NCBI GenBank assembly: GCA_017454585.1
Contig: JAFTCU010000043.1
Location: 1-12,845 of the forward strand
DNA from: Thermoguttaceae bacterium
GTDB lineage: Bacteria > Planctomycetota > Planctomycetia > Pirellulales > Thermoguttaceae
DNA: 12,845 nucleotides
Reading direction: 5' to 3'
Shown: positions 1-5,385 of the stretch, piece after piece
How the letters are laid out: each line of letters starts with the position of its first letter
Numbering within the stretch: the first letter of the stretch is position 1
The notes under the pieces: generated by a model
Databases searched by the model: none
What the model saw: only the letters and a program-made list of their open reading frames with translations
Told to the model about the DNA's origin: nothing
Translations under genes and position numbers: made by a program

Positions 1-22
1 CTGGTTTTGAAGCAGTTTTTTA

Positions 23-80
23 ACGACACTGGAAGCGTCGTCCCCGTATTTATTAACGACGCTGGAAGCGTCGTCCCCGC
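23..80. repeat. Tandem pair of hairpin repeats, 33-nt period
   Basis: Two 25-base units lie at 23-47 and 56-80, starting 33 bases apart and differing at two positions. Each is an imperfect palindrome. The second contains GACGCT, a GGA loop and AGCGTC, which with the flanks gives a perfect 8-bp stem ACGACGCT/AGCGTCGT. Read on the - strand each begins with GGGGACGACGC. That strand forms the slightly better stem in the first unit, because a G-U pair replaces an A-C mismatch. No T-run follows on either strand, so this is not a standard intrinsic terminator. Related units occur at 5345-5369 and 11258-11286, so it probably belongs to a dispersed REP-like family. Confidence 0.75.
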
Positions 81-87
81 AACATCA

Positions 88-108
88 CCCCCTGAATGGG
101 GGAATTTT
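88..108 (+). terminator. Short C5/G5 stem-loop followed by AATTTT
   Basis: CCCCC at 88-92 and GGGGG at 98-102 close a 5-base TGAAT loop, followed by AATTTT. The stem is short and the T tract weak. It could end a + strand gene lying left of the window or could simply be part of the feoA leader region. No gene is visible in 1-265. Confidence 0.3.
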
Positions 109-150
109 AACCTTTCCTAAAAATTTTTCGGAAAATTTGCCAAGTCCCCC

Positions 151-178
151 TTGTAAAATTTTTATTTTCGTGTATATT
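151..178 (+). promoter_or_regulatory. Candidate sigma-70 promoter of feoA
   Basis: TTGTAA (151-156) and TATATT (173-178) are separated by 16 bases, about 90 bases before the feoA start codon. The last base of the -10 element is the first base of the palindromic operator at 178-193. A bound repressor there would therefore block polymerase, as expected of metal-dependent control. The -35 box is only a partial match, so the assignment rests partly on this geometry. Confidence 0.5.
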
Positions 179-193
179 TTAGGCATAACTAAA
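178..193. promoter_or_regulatory. Putative DtxR-family (IdeR/MntR-like) operator 1, feoA
   Basis: The 16-base element TTTAGGCATAACTAAA has inverted arms TTTAG and CTAAA around six bases. Its half-site TTTAGG resembles the TTAGG half-sites known for DtxR/IdeR/MntR repressors. It covers the end of the feoA -10 box and the expected transcription start. The regulator itself is not in the window, so its identity is inferred. Confidence 0.6.
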
Positions 194-211
194 GTTTAGG
201 AGATGCTAAAC
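194..211. promoter_or_regulatory. Putative DtxR-family operator 2, feoA
   Basis: The element GTTTAGGAGATGCTAAAC directly abuts operator 1. It is a perfect 6-bp inverted repeat (GTTTAG/CTAAAC) with the same six-base centre length. Two back-to-back sites suggest cooperative binding of two repressor dimers downstream of the feoA promoter. Confidence 0.6.
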
Positions 212-265
212 CGAAATCAAACAATGAAATTAAATCAAATATTTTAATAAAAGGAGAGAACAACC

Positions 266-484
266 ATGGTACTTTTGAACGCTCAAAAAGGGAACAGTCA
301 CCGCATCGTCGCGATCAACGCTGAAGACGCTCTCGTCGGCAAACTGGCTGCTTTGGGATTTGTACCCGGTGCGAAGATCAACGTTCTTCGCAACTCGCTT
401 TTCGGCTCGGCCATCGTTTCCTGCAAAGGTGCGCAATTCGCTCTCGGCCGCGGCTTGGCCGAACGGATCCAGCTCGACGACTAA
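266..484 (+). CDS. feoA: FeoA, ferrous iron transport accessory protein
   Basis: This 72-residue protein has the size and pattern of FeoA, a small cytoplasmic SH3-like protein that assists the FeoB Fe2+ permease. Visible hallmarks are the central L-G-F-V-P-G-A segment (about residues 29-35), where the family usually has L-G-(L/F)-x-P-G, followed by beta strands (I-N-V-L-R-N-S and S-A-I-V-S-C). The C-terminal A-L-G-R-G-L-A-E-R-I segment matches the usual family ending. The ATG at 266 follows a strong Shine-Dalgarno AGGAGA (252-257) at an 8-base spacing. It precedes feoB but is separated from it by an intrinsic terminator at 496-523, so the two are probably not one simple operon. Two operator-like palindromes upstream point to metal-responsive repression. 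Confidence 0.92.
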   Translation: MVLLNAQKGNSHRIVAINAEDALVGKLAALGFVPGAKINVLRNSLFGSAIVSCKGAQFALGRGLAERIQLDD

Positions 485-495
485 TCCCGCGAAGG

Positions 496-523
496 AAAAA
501 AGGTTTTACGTGAACCTTTTTTT
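496..523 (+). terminator. Intrinsic terminator after feoA
   Basis: AAAAAAGGTT (496-505) pairs with AACCTTTTTT (513-522) around a 7-base loop, giving a 10-bp stem that ends in a run of seven Ts. It begins 11 bases after the feoA stop codon. It would uncouple feoA from feoB transcription, at least partly. The A/T-rich outer stem means it may also work on the - strand. Confidence 0.75.
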
Positions 524-532
524 CAGCCTCAG

Positions 533-552
533 GTTTTAGGCAAGACTAAAAC
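533..552. promoter_or_regulatory. Putative DtxR-family operator 3, feoB
   Basis: The element GTTTTAGGCAAGACTAAAAC has perfect 7-bp inverted arms (GTTTTAG/CTAAAAC) around six bases, the best palindrome of the set. It lies just after the feoA terminator and about 95 bases before feoB, consistent with a separate feoB promoter. I see no clear -35/-10 pair for that promoter between here and 646. Confidence 0.6.
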
Positions 553-629
553 TCAAAAAACGAGAATCATTAAGACGTTTCGTTTTGCCGAACCTGTACA
601 CATCCTTCGCGTTTATTTTTTCATTTCAA

Positions 630-646
630 TTTAAGGCTAGGCTAAA
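630..646. promoter_or_regulatory. Putative DtxR-family operator 4, abutting the feoB start
   Basis: The element TTTAAGGCTAGGCTAAA keeps the AGGC...CTAAA pattern of the other sites but has a degenerate left arm. It ends at the base before the feoB ATG, and its AAGG (633-636) is the only Shine-Dalgarno-like sequence there. If real, it would place a repressor over the translation start region. It is weaker than the other three sites. Confidence 0.4.
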
Positions 647-2635
647 ATGAGTTCAGAAATTAATATCATCCTTGCGGGAAACCCAAACTGCGGCAAATCG
701 ACGATTTTCAACCAAATTACCGGCGCACGCCAGCACATCGGGAACTATCCCGGCGTCACGGTCGAGAAGATGGAAGGCGCCTGCTCCTTCCAGGGACACA
801 AATTTAATGTCGTGGACCTTCCGGGGGCTTACAGTCTTGACGCGCACTCCGAAGACGAAGCGGCCGCGGCCAGTTATTTGTTTGATTCCGTTGGAAAAGA
901 CCGTATTCTGATCGACGTGATCGACTCGGTGAATTTCGAGCGCAACCTGTTCCTGACGCTTCAGCTCCGCGAGCTGGGTATTCCGATGATCATTCTGCTG
1001 AACATGGTGGACCTGGCTCACCAGCGCGGTTTCGAATTCCAAAAAGAGGAAATTTCCCGGTGGTTCAACGCTCCGGTTCTGGAATGTGTTGGTTACACCG
1101 GCAAAGGACTTAATGAGGCTCTGCAGGCGGCGATCGATATGTCGCACGAGATCGAAGCGGGAAACAAACAGCAATGCCCGGTTTGGGTCCACGAGCTTTC
1201 ACACAATGGAACGCTTCCCAATCCAATCTCGAAGGAATCCCTGGAAGATGTGAACATCGTAATTCCCGAAGACACCAGAAAAGAAACCACGCCGAAAACC
1301 GACGAATCAAAAAAAGCCTCGCTTTATTACGAAGCCATTTCCCGGATCGTGCCGGAGCTGATGACGTTCAAGGAGGGGGTGAATCCCGCGAAGGAAAGCC
1401 GCCTCGACCGCGTGTTTCTCCATCGAATCTGGGGGCTGCCGCTCTTTTTCCTGATGCTGTACTTGATATTCCAGTTAACATTCACCATTGGGGCGTACCC
1501 GATGGACTGGATTGAGAGTGGGGTTGAAGCGTTAGGGGATTGGGTTGGCGGCCTCTGGACCGATGGATCGGAAAGTCTGCTTCGGTCGCTGCTCGTTGAC
1601 GGGATCATCGGCGGCGTAGGGGGCGTGATCGTGTTCCTGCCGAACATTCTGATCCTTTTCCTCGCCATTGCCCTTTTGGAAGATTCCGGCTACATGGCTC
1701 GCGCCGCGGTGCTTATGGACCGATTCATGTCGAAAATCGGACTTCACGGGAAAAGTTTCATCCCGATGCTCGTCGGTTTCGGCTGCTCAATTCCCGGAAT
1801 CATGGCCACGAGGACCCTCGAAGAACGCCGTGAACGCCTCGCCACGATGTTCGTCATCCCGCTGATGAGCTGCGGCGCGCGTCTGCCGATCTACGCGCTT
1901 CTGATTCCGGCATTCTTCCCGATCGCCTGGCAGGGCACGGTTTTGTTCGGGATTTATATGGTCGGGATCGTGCTGGCGATCATCGTCGCGAAGGTTATGA
2001 GTCTGACCGTCCTGCGCGGCGAGCCGATCCCATTCGTGATGGAGCTTCCTCCCTACCACACGCCGACGATCCGCACGGTGGTCATGCGGGCGCTTCAACG
2101 CGGCTGGCTGTACCTGAAAAAAGCTGGTACGATCATCCTTGGAATTTCCATCGTGCTCTGGGCGCTCACGACGTTCCCGAAGCTGCCGGAAGAACGCGCC
2201 GCGCAGTTCGGCGAGGACGAGCAGGCCCTGCAGGAAGCCGCTCTGGAATACAGCGGCGCGGGACGGATCGGAAAGGCGATCGAACCGGTCATGAAACCGA
2301 TGGGAATGGACTGGAAGCTGGGGACTGCCTTCATCGGAGCGTTTGCAGCGAAAGAAGTTTTCGTCTCGCAAATGGGCATCGTGTACCGTGTCGGCGAGGT
2401 GGAAGAAGGGGATACGACTCTGCGCGACATCATGGCGAAAAACTACACGCGACTGCAAGGGATTTGCATCCTCCTCTTCGCCCTCATCGCGACTCCTTGT
2501 ATGGCGACTTTCGCCGTGATGGCCCGTGAGGCAGGCTCGTGGAAGTGGGCGTTCGCGCAGTGGTTCACACTCACCGCGATGGCGTGGGTCATTTGCACGA
2601 TCGTGTACCAGGTAGGGATCCACTTCATAAGCTAA
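647..2635 (+). CDS. feoB: FeoB, GTP-dependent ferrous iron permease
   Basis: FeoB moves Fe2+ across the inner membrane. The N-terminal G domain shows G1 GNPNCGKS (residues 11-18), the switch threonine in Y-P-G-V-T (T38), G3 DLPG (57-60), G4 NMVD (119-122) and a G5-like region around V-G-Y-T-G-K-G. A charged helical linker (about 185-260) leads into a polytopic membrane domain. That domain carries the two family gate motifs, C-S-I-P-G-I-M-A-T-R-T (from C380) and S-C-G-A-R-L-P-I-Y (from S408). The conserved C-M-A-T-F segment lies near the C-terminus. At 662 residues it is somewhat shorter than the E. coli protein (773) but complete. The start at 647 places the G1 motif normally. The Shine-Dalgarno is weak and overlaps a putative metal-repressor operator. 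A small Cys-rich gene follows after 27 bases and is likely co-transcribed. Confidence 0.97.
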   Translation: MSSEINIILAGNPNCGKSTIFNQITGARQHIGNYPGVTVEKMEGACSFQGHKFNVVDLPGAYSLDAHSEDEAAAASYLFDSVGKDRILIDVIDSVNFERNLFLTLQLRELGIPMIILLNMVDLAHQRGFEFQKEEISRWFNAPVLECVGYTGKGLNEALQAAIDMSHEIEAGNKQQCPVWVHELSHNGTLPNPISKESLEDVNIVIPEDTRKETTPKTDESKKASLYYEAISRIVPELMTFKEGVNPAKESRLDRVFLHRIWGLPLFFLMLYLIFQLTFTIGAYPMDWIESGVEALGDWVGGLWTDGSESLLRSLLVDGIIGGVGGVIVFLPNILILFLAIALLEDSGYMARAAVLMDRFMSKIGLHGKSFIPMLVGFGCSIPGIMATRTLEERRERLATMFVIPLMSCGARLPIYALLIPAFFPIAWQGTVLFGIYMVGIVLAIIVAKVMSLTVLRGEPIPFVMELPPYHTPTIRTVVMRALQRGWLYLKKAGTIILGISIVLWALTTFPKLPEERAAQFGEDEQALQEAALEYSGAGRIGKAIEPVMKPMGMDWKLGTAFIGAFAAKEVFVSQMGIVYRVGEVEEGDTTLRDIMAKNYTRLQGICILLFALIATPCMATFAVMAREAGSWKWAFAQWFTLTAMAWVICTIVYQVGIHFIS

Positions 2636-2662
2636 TCAGTTAAAAGAGTCAGGAGGTTTGCA

Positions 2663-2812
2663 ATGTTTGAAATCATTTTGGTCGCGGTCGTCGTTGTGCT
2701 CGCAGGGTCGTACATCGTTTACGAGAGCATACGGAGTTTCAAAACTGGCAAATGTCCATCCTGTAAAGACTGCCACTGCGGCTGTGACTGCTGCCACAAG
2801 AAAGAAAATTAA
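2663..2812 (+). CDS. FeoB-associated Cys-rich membrane protein
   Basis: This 49-residue gene is easily missed. It has an excellent Shine-Dalgarno AGGAGG (2651-2656) six bases before the ATG. The N-terminus (residues 2-20, F-E-I-I-L-V-A-V-V-V-V-L-A) is a single transmembrane helix. It is followed by a short basic stretch and a C-terminal cluster of seven cysteines with the pattern C-P-S-C-K-D-C-H-C-G-C-D-C-C (about residues 31-44), ending H-K-K-E-N. That architecture, placed straight after feoB, matches the FeoB-associated Cys-rich membrane protein family. Its role is not settled; a metal relay or a partner of FeoB at the membrane is the usual suggestion. Co-transcription with feoB is likely from the 27-base gap. 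Confidence 0.88.
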   Translation: MFEIILVAVVVVLAGSYIVYESIRSFKTGKCPSCKDCHCGCDCCHKKEN

Positions 2813-2820
2813 AGAGTTTA

Positions 2821-2879
2821 GGGGAATACGGTTTCATTTCAAATTAGCATTTGGATCCTTGTTATGAGCCGTATTTCCC
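2821..2879. repeat. Inverted repeat downstream of the feo genes
   Basis: AATACGG (2825-2831) pairs with CCGTATT (2869-2875), extended by GGG/CCC across a one-base bulge, with a 37-base loop. No T-run follows. It begins nine bases after the small Cys-rich gene and may stabilise the mRNA 3' end or be a degenerate mobile-element scar. Confidence 0.4.
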
Positions 2880-2914
2880 GCCAAAAATCCAAGACCGTAC
2901 TCTCCTGAAGCCGG

Positions 2915-2997
2915 CGCATCGTCCTTTTACCTGTTTTCCTCTGAATGAAATCGTTTCCTGCATTCACGGATTTTATGGACGATGCGTCGAGCTTTTT
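2915..2997. repeat. Nested inverted repeat ending in a T-run (structured RNA or terminator)
   Basis: CGCATCGTCC (2915-2924) is the exact reverse complement of GGACGATGCG (2977-2986). A smaller stem, TGAATG (2942-2947) with CATTCA (2961-2966), nests inside it. A short spacer and then six Ts (2993-2998) follow on the + strand. The 52-base interior is long for a plain terminator. It could be a terminator for the feo transcript, a small structured RNA, or a tiny non-autonomous element. The arm sequence GGACGATG is shared with the terminator at 5341-5367. Confidence 0.5.
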
Positions 2998-3040
2998 TAA
3001 ATTTCTTCTCTGGAATCCGGAAAATAAGAATTCTGAACCC

Positions 3041-3068
3041 TTGACAAAAGTCACACCCTGAGTAAAAT
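3041..3068 (+). promoter_or_regulatory. Strong sigma-70-type promoter of the His/Pro-rich gene
   Basis: TTGACA (3041-3046) and TAAAAT (3063-3068) are separated by 16 bases: a perfect -35 and a one-mismatch -10. Transcription would start near 3075, leaving a leader of about 70 bases before the ATG at 3143. No full copy of the feo-type palindrome is present here, so this gene is probably not under the same repressor. Confidence 0.75.
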
Positions 3069-3142
3069 GAGAAAAAAAGACCACTGCCTTGCTTGATCTT
3101 CAAAAGCGATTTCCCGAATTCCTTCAATTCCAAAAGAAAGAA

Positions 3143-3895
3143 ATGATCATGAAATACGCGAATTTCCTCCGTCTGTTGGTGATTCTCGCCTTTTTGTGCG
3201 TGTTTTCACCCGCGAGCCAATCCGGCCCGCCGCAGGTTCCGGGATACAAACCCCCGACCCACAATGCTCCGGGAAATCCTCATCACTTCACGCCTCCACC
3301 CCATGCCAAACCGGTTCAACCACAGCGCCCGGCTCCACCGCCAATTCATGGTCCTAGACCGGGTCACCCGCCCGTCGTTCATCACGGTCCGCACCATCAC
3401 CCGGGTTTTTATCCGCCACCGCCCCCACCGCCGCGGATCCCGGTCTATTTATACCCGCCGGTCGTCATTTCCCCGCCAGTTTATGTCCCTTCAACGATCT
3501 ATACGGAACCTGTGTCTGGGCCATATTATGGCGAAGAACAGGCGGACACAATGAAGCAGATCGGGATTTTCAAGGCCTACGTGTATATAGATGATGGAAC
3601 AAAAGACGCCCAGCAGAACGGCGTGGCCATTTTTTATCTTAACGATCAGAACCTGATCGGCGGCTACTTTTACGTCAAACAGGGCGTTCAGCCGCTGACC
3701 ATTCAGGGAATCGCGGACAAAGAAACCGGCGATGTGGAATTCCGCGTGAACGGAACCAACGGCACGTACTTCACCAAACTGAACGATCTGATCACAAGGG
3801 ATAAAGTTTTCCTGACCCTGGAGCGGGAAAATGAGAACGGCAAAATAGAAGCGATCCAGGTCGGCTACTTGAGCCGTGTACAGGAAAACCTTTAA
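3143..3895 (+). CDS. Secreted His/Pro-rich protein of unknown function
   Basis: I do not recognise the family. From the ATG at 3143 the product is 250 residues. It has a signal peptide (hydrophobic L-R-L-L-V-I-L-A-F-L-C-V-F, residues 9-21, with likely cleavage after S-P-A). A low-complexity region (about 29-125) is rich in proline with 11 histidines between residues 40 and 86, including an H-H-x-x-H-H-H cluster, and has a run of seven prolines at 91-97. The C-terminal 115 residues look globular and beta-rich (for example N-G-V-A-I-F-Y-L and I-G-G-Y-F-Y-V). The frame stays open upstream to a TTG at 3089, but that lacks a ribosome site and lies about 14 bases from the predicted transcript start. 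An in-frame ATG at 3149 is an alternative start. The histidines could bind metal, which is suggestive beside feo but unproven. The BNR gene follows after 71 bases on the same strand. Confidence 0.75.
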   Translation: MIMKYANFLRLLVILAFLCVFSPASQSGPPQVPGYKPPTHNAPGNPHHFTPPPHAKPVQPQRPAPPPIHGPRPGHPPVVHHGPHHHPGFYPPPPPPPRIPVYLYPPVVISPPVYVPSTIYTEPVSGPYYGEEQADTMKQIGIFKAYVYIDDGTKDAQQNGVAIFYLNDQNLIGGYFYVKQGVQPLTIQGIADKETGDVEFRVNGTNGTYFTKLNDLITRDKVFLTLERENENGKIEAIQVGYLSRVQENL

Positions 3896-3966
3896 AAAGC
3901 CACTCATTTTCGGGCCTCCCGCTGAATTTTTAATCAAATCCCCTTTTTACCCGAAAGGACCCACCC

Positions 3967-5292
3967 ATGCGTTTTTTATTTCCCTCAATCCTCGCGTTGC
4001 TTCTCTGCCCGGTTTTCTGTGCCGCGCAGTCGGAACACGCCAAAAAAATCGCCGAGTCGTTCAAGGACGGGCCGGAACAGTATCAGCGCTACGCCACCGA
4101 TATGCTGGTGAATCTTCCGGATTACGTCGTGTACACGCCGAAAAACGATAATATGGTCCTCGGCGACACGTACGACGACCACTTCCAGGTGATCTCCAAG
4201 GACGACGGAACCCTTTTGGCGTTCTGGACCCAGGCAACCCGTGAGGCGGACATCGACCAGCACATCGCGTTTTCCAGGAGCACCGACGGCGGTCTGACCT
4301 GGACCCCAGTTCAGGTTCTGGCCGGCTCCGCCAACAAAAAGAACCCGCAGCTTCTCGCGAGCTGGCAGCAGCCCATGGTTTCCAAATCCGGGCGCATTTA
4401 CGTCCTCTGGAACCAGCAGACCACCTCCCGCGGCCCGCATTGCGGCGACTGCTTCGGGATATACTCCGACAATAATGGGGATAGCTGGTCCGCGCCGAAG
4501 CAGGTCAAAATCACCCGCACGTGGAAAGACCCGGACGACCCGGCCATTCCGACGAGCTGGTGCAACTGGCAGAGGCCGCTGCGGCTGGGCGAAGACGGAA
4601 AATACTTCGTCGGGTCCTCCCACCACGGCAAAAACGGCTGCGGCATTGAGTTCTGGCAGTACGAAAACATCGACGACGACCCACCGGTCGATCAGATCAA
4701 AATTTCGGCCTTCTCGACCGCCGAGGACCAGATTCTGTGCCTGACGGGCGACCAGATCGTTTTCCCGGGCCAGAACGCCTGCGAGGAAGCGGCTCCGGTG
4801 AAACTTCCTGACGGCCGGCTCTTCGTTCTGATGCGCACCGACGGCGGATACCCGTACTGGACGGTCAGCGCGGACGGCGGAAAAACCTGGTCCCGCCCGG
4901 AAAAACTGCTCGACCGGGACGGCGGCAAACCGTTCCTTCACCCGCGCTCCCCTGCTCCGATGTACGACTGGAAGGGGTGCGAGGCGGGAAGCGGTTACTA
5001 CTTCGCGCTCGTGCATAACACGTTCGACTTCAACCCCGAAAAGAAAACCGCCTACCAGGCGCGTGGGCCGCTTTACCTGATCGCGGGAAAATACATCGAG
5101 GGGGCTCACCAGCCGATCTGGTTCACCGAGCCGCAGCTTTTCGCGCCGCGCAAGGGTGGAAACTCGTTCTATACGAGCTACACCGTCCGCGACGGGAAGG
5201 GCGTGCTTTGGTTCCCGGACCACAAGTTCTTCCTCCTCGGCCGCGAGATCGGGCCGGAATGGTTCAAGGGCGTGGACGATCTGAAGAAGTAA
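3967..5292 (+). CDS. Secreted BNR-repeat sialidase-like glycoside hydrolase
   Basis: The 441-residue protein starts with a signal peptide (hydrophobic to about residue 18, likely cleaved after C-A-A) and has a six-bladed propeller-like pattern with Asp boxes (S-x-D-x-G-x-x-W). Box one is S105-T-D-G-G-L-T-W112. Box two, S167-D-N-N-G-D-S-W174, has Asn for Asp. Box three is S301-A-D-G-G-K-T-W308. The segment E-E-A-A-P-V-K-L-P-D-G-R-L-F-V-L-M-R-T (273-291) resembles the sialidase stretch that supplies the catalytic Glu and a carboxylate-binding Arg. A classical R-I-P motif near the N-terminus is not visible, so the substrate may not be sialic acid. Seven cysteines in the mature part suggest disulfides. 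The ATG at 3967 follows an AAAGGA Shine-Dalgarno (3954-3959). It probably shares the transcript of the preceding gene and ends convergent to the PEP-CTERM genes. Confidence 0.78.
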   Translation: MRFLFPSILALLLCPVFCAAQSEHAKKIAESFKDGPEQYQRYATDMLVNLPDYVVYTPKNDNMVLGDTYDDHFQVISKDDGTLLAFWTQATREADIDQHIAFSRSTDGGLTWTPVQVLAGSANKKNPQLLASWQQPMVSKSGRIYVLWNQQTTSRGPHCGDCFGIYSDNNGDSWSAPKQVKITRTWKDPDDPAIPTSWCNWQRPLRLGEDGKYFVGSSHHGKNGCGIEFWQYENIDDDPPVDQIKISAFSTAEDQILCLTGDQIVFPGQNACEEAAPVKLPDGRLFVLMRTDGGYPYWTVSADGGKTWSRPEKLLDRDGGKPFLHPRSPAPMYDWKGCEAGSGYYFALVHNTFDFNPEKKTAYQARGPLYLIAGKYIEGAHQPIWFTEPQLFAPRKGGNSFYTSYTVRDGKGVLWFPDHKFFLLGREIGPEWFKGVDDLKK

Positions 5293-5332
5293 TTAATATT
5301 CTGATTTCCTGCGCCCCTTGGTCAGGTTAATG

Positions 5333-5367
5333 AAAAAAAAGGGGACGATGCTGAAAACATCGTCCCC
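5333..5367 (-). terminator. Intrinsic terminator of the PEP-CTERM gene pair
   Basis: GGGGACGATG (5341-5350) and CATCGTCCCC (5358-5367) form a perfect 10-bp stem with a 7-base loop. On the - strand eight Ts follow directly (5340 down to 5333), so it terminates the - strand transcript ending at 5386. The hairpin also lies 48 bases beyond the convergent BNR gene and may serve it weakly, although only GTAATATTTT follows on the + strand. It is a member of the dispersed hairpin family also seen at 23-80 and 11258-11286. Confidence 0.9.
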
Positions 5368-5385
5368 GTAATATTTTCCGTATTT

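Noticed and set aside
1787..2623. 278-codon - strand frame opposite feoB
   Set aside because: The product is Arg/His/Asp-rich and low in hydrophobic structure, a shadow of the conserved FeoB membrane domain.
2658..2867. 69-codon + strand frame overlapping the small Cys-rich gene
   Set aside because: The ATG at 2663 is in another register, with the AGGAGG site at ideal spacing, and gives a known family architecture. The 2658 frame starts within the spacer and has none.
2839..3133. Two overlapping basic - strand frames, possible transposase remnant
   Set aside because: Lys/Arg-rich peptides arise here from the inverted repeat and A/T-rich DNA. No catalytic motif, terminal repeats or target duplications are visible.
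3985..5223. Long open frame (412 codons) on the - strand across the BNR gene
   Set aside because: It lies fully opposite a gene with a signal peptide and Asp boxes. Its product is Arg/Val-rich with no domain pattern, as expected from a GC-rich antisense frame.
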